Of a stretch of 28,307 nucleotides of DNA, positions 8,715 to 15,490 are shown piece after piece. The notes under the pieces were generated by a model that saw only the letters and a list, made by a program, of their open reading frames with translations, searched no databases and had not been told where the DNA came from. The stretch spans positions 1 through 28,307 of the forward strand of contig CAKSFY010000017.1 of assembly GCA_934454035.1 (NCBI GenBank), read 5' to 3'. Position 1 is the first letter of the stretch, and the number at the start of each line of letters is the position of its first letter. This DNA comes from an uncultured Clostridia bacterium (GTDB lineage: Bacteria > Bacillota > Clostridia > UBA1381). The position numbers and the translations under genes are program-made.

Positions 8715-8742
8715 TTTTACCATATTATTTTGAATTTTGCAA
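8714..8742 (-). promoter_or_regulatory. Promoter of the locus A peptide mRNA
   Basis: On the minus strand TTGCAA, a 17-base spacer and TAAAAT, with TGG directly before the -10 (extended -10). It lies between the antirepressor stop (8751) and the peptide, so the peptide has its own transcript with a leader of about 110 nt. Confidence 0.7.
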
Positions 8743-8750
8743 GTATTATA

Positions 8751-9548
8751 TTATGCGCTTGCTTTACTTTGCTCTATTACGGGCAGAATGTCATTGTCTT
8801 TCAGCAGTTCATAAATAAACAGCCTGCCTTTTTGCGTCCATTTTGTTTCCATTACAATATCGGGGTTTCCGTCAGAACGTGTAATATCTATAGTTTTTGA
8901 ATGAGTATATCCCATATTATGATATTTACTGTACAGAAGCCATTGACCGCTTTGCTTGTATTGGACACCGTATGTATTAAGCAGCTTATTCATTTTGTTT
9001 CCGCTCATGCCATAATCTTTCGCAATCTGCGTTATTGTAACCAATCCTTTATTATTTAGAATGGTATCAACATAATTCGCCTTAGGCTGCAATTCGCCTA
9101 TAATCTGTTGCTGTTGATAGTTCACTGTCAAAAGCCGTTGTTTTTCTTCTTTCTCTGCTTTAAGCTGCTGAAATACGCTTATTGCAAAATCGGGATTGGC
9201 AAGCAGCTCATCGGTCGCATACATGCCATGCTTGCGGATTGTCGGCAGCACTTCCGATGTTACCCAACGCTTGAAGCGTTTTGCGTTCGGGAGCTTACTG
9301 GATAAGATAAGAGCGTATAAACCGGATTCATTTATACAAACTGATTTCTGCTCTCTGCCGATGGCGTCACGAATCGTTACTCCATCTTTTTTATCTTCTT
9401 CGTCAATGTGGTCTATGAGAGCCTTTCGTGTATTACTATAACCCAACACTTCCGCAACATCTTTTCCCACAAAATACGGCTCATTATTAATCTCTACCGT
9501 TCTTATACTTCCAAATTCCGCATTTTCAAATATTTTTAATTCATTCAT
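8751..9548 (-). CDS. Phage antirepressor, BRO-N plus KilA-C (ANT) domains
   Basis: A 265-residue regulator. Residues 1-105 are a BRO-N domain, with the typical 'R-x-V-x-[IN]-N-x-x-x-x-F-V-G-K-D-V-A-x-x-L-G-Y' followed by 'W-V-T-S-E-V-L-P-T-I-R-K-H-G-M-Y'. A coiled linker (128-165) follows, then a KilA-C/ANT domain (about 165-255) with ITQIAKDYGMS. Such proteins bind DNA or phage repressors and favour induction. GGAGG precedes the ATG. It has its own promoter and follows a terminator, and it lies between tail genes rather than in the lysogeny region, so it looks like an inserted cassette. Its target is unknown. Confidence 0.9.
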   Translation of the reverse strand: MNELKIFENAEFGSIRTVEINNEPYFVGKDVAEVLGYSNTRKALIDHIDEEDKKDGVTIRDAIGREQKSVCINESGLYALILSSKLPNAKRFKRWVTSEVLPTIRKHGMYATDELLANPDFAISVFQQLKAEKEEKQRLLTVNYQQQQIIGELQPKANYVDTILNNKGLVTITQIAKDYGMSGNKMNKLLNTYGVQYKQSGQWLLYSKYHNMGYTHSKTIDITRSDGNPDIVMETKWTQKGRLFIYELLKDNDILPVIEQSKASA

Positions 9549-9658
9549 TATAAATTACCTCCAATATTATTAGTTCTGCTTGTAAGCTCGTGCATTTTCC
9601 TCCAAATGATATTAAGCTTTTCAGTCTGTTGGCTGATATTTTTAATATAATCAAATAA

Positions 9659-9687
9659 AATATCGTGTTTTATTCTTGTACTGTCAA
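9659..9687 (-). promoter_or_regulatory. Promoter for the antirepressor
   Basis: On the minus strand a perfect TTGACA is followed by a 17-base spacer and GATATT (4 of 6 to consensus). It lies directly after the terminator that ends the tail-chaperone gene and gives a leader of about 100 nt before the antirepressor. The leader holds a small open frame without a usual start codon that ends in a TAATG overlap with the antirepressor. Confidence 0.55.
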
Positions 9688-9703
9688 AATAAAAAATTTT
9701 TTA

Positions 9704-9734
9704 AGAAAAAACCACGCTCAAGCTTGAGTGTGGT
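9704..9734 (-). terminator. Intrinsic terminator after the tail chaperone GT gene
   Basis: A near-perfect 24-base palindrome (12-base arms, one mismatch) is followed on the minus strand by TTTTTTCTT. It starts 10 bases after the GT stop codon. Tail operons normally run straight on into the tape measure, so a terminator here is unusual. Confidence 0.75.
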
Positions 9735-9743
9735 ATCAACAAA

Positions 9744-10291
9744 TTAAAAATTATCCACAAAGTCCGCAACCTCTGCTTCTGTTGCTTCTCTTTCGCCGCT
9801 GTCCTCCGGTGTGAGCATATCCATATCCAGAGATTTTTCCGTAAATATATCAAAGAGCATACCGACGGACAAAAGGTCAAGGTCACGAACGGAAATTCCG
9901 ATTTCCGCCGCACGCAAAAGAATGAGCGAGGTAGTTATTTTTCGGCTATCTTCTGCTTGTTTTTTTTTATATCGACAACCGTTTCCATGTTCTCATTCCA
10001 CAAGGACAAAAGTTCCGGCAGAATCTCGCGGATTGCAAAGACCTTGAACCCGTCCAGCCATTCGCCGATGTCATTCGGGACAGAGTTATCTGCCTGCTTA
10101 GCCATTACATATGCAATGTTTTCAAAAAGCTCAAGGTCCGGTATTTCGATATTTGTCTTTTGTGCCGCTTCGGCAAGTCGCGCAAGGTCAATCATTAAAT
10201 CACGTCTGAACTTCATTCGATATATTCTGAGCGTGTTCGCAGTTGCCTTGAATTTTATGTCCCTGCCGTCAATTTTAATTACTTTTTCCAT
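9744..10291 (-). CDS. Tail assembly chaperone GT, made by programmed -1 frameshift
   Basis: The G frame carries the canonical slippery heptamer A AAA AAC at 9965-9959. A -1 shift there continues into a 71-codon frame that begins QAEDSRKITT, contains the tail-chaperone-like 'A-A-E-I-G-I-S-V-R-D-L-D-L-L-S-V-G' and ends EVADFVDNF, giving a 182-residue fusion. This is the G/GT arrangement known from lambda and most siphoviruses, where GT recruits the tape measure and promotes tube assembly. The T frame has no start codon with a ribosome binding site of its own. Shift efficiency and any downstream pseudoknot cannot be judged by eye. Confidence 0.85.
9935..10291 (-). CDS. Tail assembly chaperone G (unshifted product)
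   Basis: A 118-residue helical protein between the major tail protein and the tape measure position, as expected for lambda gpG analogues. The N-terminus (MEKVIKIDGRDIKFKATANT, then 'L-R-I-Y-R-x-x-F-x-R-D') is typical of Firmicutes tail chaperones. Its last codons contain a nine-A run and the slippery heptamer used to make GT; without slippage it stops after KIAEK. AGGGAG lies about 11 bases before the ATG. Confidence 0.9.
   Translation of the reverse strand: MEKVIKIDGRDIKFKATANTLRIYRMKFRRDLMIDLARLAEAAQKTNIEIPDLELFENIAYVMAKQADNSVPNDIGEWLDGFKVFAIREILPELLSLWNENMETVVDIKKNKQKIAEK
9959..9965 (-). other. Programmed -1 ribosomal frameshift site
   Basis: The heptamer A AAA AAC is in the exact X XXY YYZ phase, at codons 109-111 of tail chaperone G. 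Slippage joins the G frame to the 71-codon T frame. The site and the following conserved-looking frame support each other. Confidence 0.85.
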
Positions 10292-10306
10292 GTTGCATTA
10301 TCTCCC

Positions 10307-11143
10307 TTAGGCAGTTGTATCAATTACGGAAACCGTAACCGTGCGTGTCTGTGAATTGCTGAATGTGAACAATAGCTGTGTCGTTCCCGTTCCCAACGTT
10401 GCAAGATAAGTTAATTTTATCGTTACAACTCCCGACGCTTCGGTATAGTGCGTTGTCTTAGTGAGAGCTGTTCCGTTGTTTTTAATGCTTGACAGCGTTG
10501 CACTGCCCAAAATATTAACAACAACGTCCTTTTGATTTGCAGTCGCTTTATCAAACACAACGTCCGTAGGCGATACAACAAATGCAGGTTGTCCGGAGGT
10601 CAGATATACGTTTTTATACCAGTTGGTATAAGCCGAATCGCCCTCGTTGACCTTTGCCTTGATATTTCCCGTATCTCTTGCAGGACCTGCCGTGAGAGAA
10701 ATTTTATCGGATTTTGCGTCAATTTTATCACCCTTTGTGCTTGCTTCTATATCCGGCTTTGTTACCGAACAGCTGTAGAATGCAAATCTTGTCTTATTTT
10801 TATCGCCCGACATTTCAAAGAGCAGAGCAATTTTCTTCGGAATTGCGTCCTTGTTTTCAATAATGACACCGTTTGAATCCTTTGTTTCTCCCAGTACGTC
10901 CGTACGAAAATCATCATCGGTATCCAAAAGCTCGACTTCAATATCATATCCCTTATTGTCGTACATTGTAACGTAATCGGAAATATCATCGGCGGCAATA
11001 TCTTCTTTCTCAACATTTGCTTTACCCGACATGGATACCGCTCCGTAAATTCTTTTCGGAGTGCCATATGTAATACTGCCGTCCGCGCCCTCGTTTACTA
11101 TTGCATAATGCGTATTTGTTAAACCGTATTTAATTTTATTCAT
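10307..11143 (-). CDS. Major tail tube protein with C-terminal X2 Ig-like domain
   Basis: A 278-residue tube subunit of the phi13-type major tail family: residues 1-185 include MNKIKYGLTNTHYAIV and 'Y-G-x-x-x-x-I-Y-G-A-V'. From about residue 190 an X2 (CBM_X2) Ig-like domain follows, with 'V-S-P-T-D-V-V-F-D-K-x-T-A-N-Q-K-D-V' and 'Y-L-A-T-L-G-T-G-T-T-Q-L-L-F-T-F-S'. Such domains decorate the outside of phage tubes and may bind host-surface glycans weakly; the tube does not need them for assembly. AAAGGAGAG precedes the ATG. Confidence 0.9.
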   Translation of the reverse strand: MNKIKYGLTNTHYAIVNEGADGSITYGTPKRIYGAVSMSGKANVEKEDIAADDISDYVTMYDNKGYDIEVELLDTDDDFRTDVLGETKDSNGVIIENKDAIPKKIALLFEMSGDKNKTRFAFYSCSVTKPDIEASTKGDKIDAKSDKISLTAGPARDTGNIKAKVNEGDSAYTNWYKNVYLTSGQPAFVVSPTDVVFDKATANQKDVVVNILGSATLSSIKNNGTALTKTTHYTEASGVVTIKLTYLATLGTGTTQLLFTFSNSQTRTVTVSVIDTTA

Positions 11144-11157
11144 TGTTTATCTCTCCT

Positions 11158-11484
11158 TTAAATAATTTCGATTGTGTAAATAACCTCATAAATATTTTCA
11201 CTTTCAATCAGTCCAACCTCATTGAAAGTATAGAAAATTTCATTTTCTGTCAGAATGTCCTCTAAAAGCTTCTCATGTTCGGGTGATTTTTTTGCGGTGT
11301 ACAATTCAATATCAATTTGCTTGGCTTCGGTATATATTTCATTATCCGCATATATAGGTGTGCGCGCTGTTTCGATATATGCGATATATGGCAGAGATGG
11401 AGGACCGTCATCTATATCAAACCAATCATAAGCAACAGGTAAGCCTGTTTTTTTGAGTATTGTATTAAGTTGCTTTAATGTCAT
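11158..11484 (-). CDS. Tail completion/terminator protein (prophage pi2 protein 38-like)
   Basis: A 108-residue protein just upstream of the major tail gene. The pattern 'L-x-x-x-L-K-K-T-G-L-P-V-A-Y-x-x-F', 'L-P-Y-I-A-Y' and 'Q-I-D-I-E-L-Y-T-A-K-K-S-P-E-x-E' matches the pi2 protein 38 family of Lactococcus and other Firmicutes phages. By position it should be the tail terminator that caps the tube and joins it to the head. AAAGGAG precedes the ATG, and the gene overlaps the preceding one by 4 bases. Confidence 0.8.
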   Translation of the reverse strand: MTLKQLNTILKKTGLPVAYDWFDIDDGPPSLPYIAYIETARTPIYADNEIYTEAKQIDIELYTAKKSPEHEKLLEDILTENEIFYTFNEVGLIESENIYEVIYTIEII

Positions 11485-11885
11485 TTCTGTAACTCCTTTT
11501 TGATTTCTTCGCCGAATTTGCGAACCTCTTCTCGTGCCGGCGCCCAGTGAGGAAAGCCCCTTGTTTTGCCAAATATTCTATTCCCATGCGAGCCGTTACG
11601 TATTAAATGAGGATCTTCCAAAAGCCATGTAAGCTGATATTTTTTATTTGAAATACGATTTTGTTTAAAACCTTTCTTTTCAACAACTGTCTGTTTTCTA
11701 AACCCTCTTTTATATTTTCCTGTTCGTTTAGGCATATTAGGATTTTTTTTCAGACTATTGATAACTTCATCTGTTTTTTTATCTATTGCCTGCTTGATAG
11801 TTTCATCAACTTCACATGAGTAATCTTCAAGAGCACCGGCTATAGTCCTGGATAGTTCATCAACGTTAATTTTTATATCAGCCAT
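11481..11885 (-). CDS. HK97 gp10-like head-tail/tail-completion protein
   Basis: A 134-residue basic protein of the HK97 gp10 family. It has an N-terminal helix with LSRTIAGALEDY, a central block 'R-T-G-K-Y-K-R-G-F-R' and a C-terminal 'H-L-I-R-N-G-S-H-G' and 'P-H-W-A-P-A-R-E-E', the family's usual 'H-L-x-E-[FN]-G-[ST]' and 'F-x-x-P-A' positions. It is needed for joining tails to heads. AAAGGAGG precedes the ATG, and the gene overlaps its neighbours on both sides. Confidence 0.88.
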   Translation of the reverse strand: MADIKINVDELSRTIAGALEDYSCEVDETIKQAIDKKTDEVINSLKKNPNMPKRTGKYKRGFRKQTVVEKKGFKQNRISNKKYQLTWLLEDPHLIRNGSHGNRIFGKTRGFPHWAPAREEVRKFGEEIKKELQK

Positions 11886-12183
11886 TGCCGCTCCTCCTTT
11901 CCAGATAAAGTTCAGTCATGCCGCTGTCCGACCTTTCATATGTTCTGTAAATACTGTAACGGCTGCCGTCAAGTTCTGCTTCTCTTTCACCGTCATATTC
12001 AAAACTCCACACCAAAATCTGCAGCGCAGGCTTGAAACCCGACTGCGCAGCTTTGAAAAACTCATTCTGCCCGGAGGTTGAAACCTCGGCATAAACCGCC
12101 TTTTTTGTTTCTTCCTTTATGCTTACGCCTATATCGTTCTGCGTGACCTTTGTTTTAATTAAATTAACTTTTACACTTCGCAT
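11878..12183 (-). CDS. Head closure / head-tail adaptor protein (SPP1 gp16-like)
   Basis: A 101-residue beta-rich protein of the phage head-tail joining family. Typical features are the 'V-x-A-E-V-S-[TS]' strand near residue 33, FFKAAQSGFKPALQILV, and the C-terminal 'Y-x-I-Y-R-T-Y-x-R-S-D-S-G-M-T-E-L-Y-L-E-R'. It would plug the portal channel and form the site of tail docking. The start codon lies inside the end of the gp6-like connector gene, with GGGTGA 7 bases upstream. Confidence 0.85.
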   Translation of the reverse strand: MRSVKVNLIKTKVTQNDIGVSIKEETKKAVYAEVSTSGQNEFFKAAQSGFKPALQILVWSFEYDGEREAELDGSRYSIYRTYERSDSGMTELYLERRSGNG

Positions 12184-12437
12184 TTATAATCACCCGATAA
12201 GCTTAACGCTCTTTTTAAATTCTCATATGCTTTTTGATACCGCTCCGCTTTATCATCATTCCGAAAATATGATTTGCAATAAAATATTACCGCCCTTTCA
12301 ATCAGTGGGTCATTCGAAACGGAGGTGTTGACACCTGCCACGTTTAACTCACGTAAGCAGGCGTCAATCAATCCTTGCAAGTCATCATTAAAATCATCTG
12401 ACGATATAGCCATTGCTAATTTTACTTTGTTCAGCAT
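12171..12437 (-). CDS. Head-tail connector (gp6-like)
   Basis: An 88-residue helical protein of the HK97 gp6 type, which adds a ring below the portal. The pattern 'D-D-x-L-x-x-L-I-D-A-C-L-R-E-L' near residue 17 and 'L-I-E-R-A-V-I-F-Y-C-K-S-Y-F' near 45 are characteristic. It follows the capsid gene with an 11-base gap. AAGGTGA precedes the ATG. Confidence 0.85.
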   Translation of the reverse strand: MLNKVKLAMAISSDDFNDDLQGLIDACLRELNVAGVNTSVSNDPLIERAVIFYCKSYFRNDDKAERYQKAYENLKRALSLSGDYKCEV

Positions 12438-12448
12438 GGCGAATCACC

Positions 12449-13654
12449 TTACGAGGATTTCTTTGTCAGCGTAACAAGCGAATTTGTATCAATTGCTTTA
12501 CCGTCGGCAAGCATAATGGCTTTTGTGACCTTATCGTCCGTATCGTTATCCTCAAAGGTCTTGACAGTCATTTGCAGATTGGTATTAAGCAAATAATCGG
12601 ACATTCTGAAAATTGCCGCGACAATTGTATCTTCCGTAACGGTTGCAGCATAATCGGACATATACGGATTGCAGATAACGGTTCTGCCCAAAAGTATACG
12701 TTCGGGTTTACCTCCGATACCGTAATTCACTCTTGCTATCGGCTGACCGTTTGAATCTACAAGTCCGGCAAACTCCATAAAGGTTTTCTTTGTCATAAGA
12801 TATACCGCTCCGTCCTCATAACCCTGTGGGAGAGCGGCTTCCATTTCGCACAATGTCTTATATGACGGCGAACCTGTTTTTGCAATTGATAAAGCTTGAC
12901 CTGTCGGCGCGGTTTCTGTCAAAATGCCCTTAGGCTGTCCGCTGCCCGAACCGCTTATAATCGCCTTTTCGAGCGCCTTAACCATTGCTTCTGCAACATT
13001 GTTGATTAATGTCTTTTCAAATATCGGCAATGCAACCGTATCAACCTCAAGCGATACCGATACAATGCATTTAAGCTTGTAATAGCTAAATGTTATGCTG
13101 CCGGTTGCCTTTTTCTGTCTGTCACCCTTTGCACCCTCGGAAAGCCATGTTGCGGTAGGCTTTGCGGAAGATGTCGGAATCGACAATCCGCCTTTATATG
13201 ATGTCTGAGTGACAAGCGGCAATATCATGCCTACGGCTTCCATCTTTTCAATGATTTTTTCCATGATGGTTGTAGGAATGGTTGCCCCGACATCTGATGT
13301 CTTTGTATTTGCGTCCGCATTTTTGAACTCTGCCGGGATTGCAGTTCCGTTTAATGTATAATTCATGAATGCTTTTCTGTATTCGATACTGTTGTGAATA
13401 TCCTCGTTACCTTCCGTAGACGCAATAACACCGGCTGAAATAATTCTTCCGAAAGCTCCGCCGTTCGCACCCGACAACGCTTTATGATTTGCCTGTGCAG
13501 TTGCATAATCGTTATATGCATTGTCAAGCTCGGGAATCTGATTGTTCATCACATCATTCGCCTGTTCTATTTCGCCGTTTTCGATGTGCTGCTCTGCCAT
13601 ATCAAGGAGAGCCTGTCTCTGTGCTTCATAATCTTCTCTGTTTTGAAATTTCAT
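12449..13654 (-). CDS. HK97-fold major capsid protein
   Basis: A 401-residue capsid precursor. Residues 1-about 85 are a helical, acidic delta/scaffold domain likely removed by the protease encoded just upstream. The mature part has the HK97-type motifs 'V-G-A-T-I-P-T-T-I-M-E-K-I' (about 120), 'S-I-P-T-S-S-A-K-P-T-A-T-W-L-S-E-G' and SGSGSGQPKGIL (about 240). The frame is open to a GTG four codons upstream, but AAAGGTGG lies about 9 bases before this ATG, so I start here. The cleavage site is inferred from the family, not seen directly. Confidence 0.93.
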   Translation of the reverse strand: MKFQNREDYEAQRQALLDMAEQHIENGEIEQANDVMNNQIPELDNAYNDYATAQANHKALSGANGGAFGRIISAGVIASTEGNEDIHNSIEYRKAFMNYTLNGTAIPAEFKNADANTKTSDVGATIPTTIMEKIIEKMEAVGMILPLVTQTSYKGGLSIPTSSAKPTATWLSEGAKGDRQKKATGSITFSYYKLKCIVSVSLEVDTVALPIFEKTLINNVAEAMVKALEKAIISGSGSGQPKGILTETAPTGQALSIAKTGSPSYKTLCEMEAALPQGYEDGAVYLMTKKTFMEFAGLVDSNGQPIARVNYGIGGKPERILLGRTVICNPYMSDYAATVTEDTIVAAIFRMSDYLLNTNLQMTVKTFEDNDTDDKVTKAIMLADGKAIDTNSLVTLTKKSS

Positions 13655-13655
13655 T

Positions 13656-14333
13656 TTAGTTTCCACCTTTCAATTTTAATAATTTTAATTTTGCTTTTGC
13701 AATTAAAAACTCCGCATTGTTTTCATCAACAACCGGAGTCTTTATAGCATTTTTTAATTTGTTCACCGCCGATAACGGTAATAAATTTGACAGCGACGCC
13801 GCCAATTGCAGGTTACTGTTATCCGCAATTTTGTCAATCAAGCCTTTTTCAACCGCTTCTTTTGCCGGAAGCCAGCTTTCCGCGTCCATCATCGCAAGCG
13901 CTTCTGCTTCGGTCATGCCTGTTTTTTCGATATACGCCGCCGCTATAGCTTTATTCGCTTTTTGCAGGGTTTCGGAGGTTTTATCCATATCGTGATAATC
14001 TCCGCTTGCAGATGTTGAAACATTATGTACCATAACCATAGCCGTCGGCGCAATGTCGCTTTTTCCTGCGCAAGCTATAACGCTCGCAGCCGATGCCGCA
14101 AGACCGACCACATGAATATTAACTGTACCTTTATACGAACGCAGAGCCGAATATATGGCGCTGCCTGCAAAAATATCACCGCCGCCGCTGTCAATATAGA
14201 CATCTATCGGCTTGCCCTCGGCTTTTTCTATGCAGTCTGTCACATACTTCGGACAAGTGCCGTCCATTTCAAGATACTCATAAATCCATGCATAATCGTT
14301 TGGAATAATAGTTCCTTTAATGTCAATCCTCAT
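13656..14333 (-). CDS. ClpP-like head maturation protease
   Basis: A 225-residue serine protease of the ClpP/S14 fold that would cleave the capsid delta domain during head maturation. The nucleophile is in GLAASAAS (Ser81 by analogy with ClpP), the catalytic His in 'M-V-H-N-V-S' (His103), and 'I-D-S-G-G-G-D-I-F-A-G' near residue 48 forms the oxyanion region. The C-terminal tail is Lys/Leu-rich. AGGAGGTG is placed 8 bases before this ATG; a GTG nine bases upstream lies inside the ribosome binding site and is unlikely. The gene overlaps the portal stop by 11 bases. Confidence 0.93.
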   Translation of the reverse strand: MRIDIKGTIIPNDYAWIYEYLEMDGTCPKYVTDCIEKAEGKPIDVYIDSGGGDIFAGSAIYSALRSYKGTVNIHVVGLAASAASVIACAGKSDIAPTAMVMVHNVSTSASGDYHDMDKTSETLQKANKAIAAAYIEKTGMTEAEALAMMDAESWLPAKEAVEKGLIDKIADNSNLQLAASLSNLLPLSAVNKLKNAIKTPVVDENNAEFLIAKAKLKLLKLKGGN

Positions 14334-15471
14334 TGTTCTCACCTCCTTCCTCTACCGCAATACCGGTATCCTTACGTCTCAGCGGCTTATCGCCGCCCTC
14401 AACCGGCGCAAGATTCATTGTTGCCCTCCATTCATTCGGAGTTAACGCACCTCTGTCAACCATTGCCTGCAATGCAAGCTTTGTCGACAGACTTGCGCAG
14501 GACAGATTGCTTGCTTCAAATATTATCGAATTGCCGAAACCTCGCTCATTACGGGTAAATAATTTTCGGGTAAATTCATTTGACATTTGCAGCGCCAATG
14601 GCTCAATTACAAGCTCATAGAATGTATTCCATTCATCTTCTGTCGCAATCGATTGAACAATTTTTTCGTTGGTATTAAAGAATGCATAAAGTCTTTTGGT
14701 TGTTCTGTCGCTCACCGCCGCGTTCGGCACATAATCCTTTGGCTCTATTCTTATAGCGTCCGCCTTGGCGTCAACTCCTGCCGCTCCGATTCCTCCGCCG
14801 TCTACCGACAAATAATTTTTGACAAATTCCTCGACATTCTTTTTCAAATCCTCCGGTCGAATTGTGCTGTTGAATTTCAACAGCCAACTCACAACACCGC
14901 TGTTTTTGATAGCGTTTATTATTCCGCGGTCGGTAGTTCCTACAACCTCCATAAGGCTCGTCAGTGCCTTTGCCGGAGATTCTCCGAAAATGTCGTTGTT
15001 GTTAAAATCATTGCGCAAATGAATAATATCTCTGTAGTCAAACACCGCCTGTTTTCCGTTGTCAAAAAAGAATTTCAAAAACAAAAGTCCGTCCGTGAAA
15101 ATTGCTTCCGCAGCAGTTGCCGGAATCGGGTACAGACCGCACGGATAACCGAAATCATCACGCAATATCAAAATAAATGCGTTATTATTAAGCGCTAACT
15201 GCGTTGCTATTTTCTCCTGCATGACCTGCCCCGACATAAACGGATTCGGTTCTTCGAGTAAAAACCTTATATACGGCTCGGGATTTGTTTTTATCCCGGC
15301 TGCATTTACTCTGATATGTTTTGCCGCCAGCTTACCGATTGCCTTTGCTTGGGGTCTTATGCAAGCTCTTATGATGTCAGAGTGATACAGTTTGCCGTCC
15401 CATTGGTAAAAGCCGTTTCCTCTTTCAGTAACCATTGTCATATAGCTTGTCTTTTTTTTGAACAGTCCCAT
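14323..15471 (-). CDS. Portal protein (HK97 family)
   Basis: A 382-residue portal subunit. Family marks include MGLFKKKTSYM at the N-terminus, 'N-G-F-Y-Q-W-D-G-K-L', 'H-L-R-N-D-F-N-N-N-D-I-F-G-x-S-P' near residue 150 and the C-terminal 'L-T-P-N-E-W-R-A-T-M-N-L-A-P-V-E-G-G-D'. The dodecamer forms the DNA entry channel and the motor's docking site. AAAGGAGGTG precedes the ATG by 7 bases; an in-frame GTG inside that site is rejected. Confidence 0.95.
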   Translation of the reverse strand: MGLFKKKTSYMTMVTERGNGFYQWDGKLYHSDIIRACIRPQAKAIGKLAAKHIRVNAAGIKTNPEPYIRFLLEEPNPFMSGQVMQEKIATQLALNNNAFILILRDDFGYPCGLYPIPATAAEAIFTDGLLFLKFFFDNGKQAVFDYRDIIHLRNDFNNNDIFGESPAKALTSLMEVVGTTDRGIINAIKNSGVVSWLLKFNSTIRPEDLKKNVEEFVKNYLSVDGGGIGAAGVDAKADAIRIEPKDYVPNAAVSDRTTKRLYAFFNTNEKIVQSIATEDEWNTFYELVIEPLALQMSNEFTRKLFTRNERGFGNSIIFEASNLSCASLSTKLALQAMVDRGALTPNEWRATMNLAPVEGGDKPLRRKDTGIAVEEGGENNED

Positions 15472-15490
15472 GATAAACACCTCCTTTCCG

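Noticed and set aside
9701..9913. Minus-strand frame of 70 codons after tail chaperone G
   Set aside because: It is the wrong frame; the -1 frame that continues from the slippery site gives the conserved-looking T segment, and this one runs through the terminator.
14587..15198. Plus-strand frame of 203 codons opposite the portal gene
   Set aside because: No ribosome binding site, no recognisable motif, and it lies wholly over a clear portal gene.
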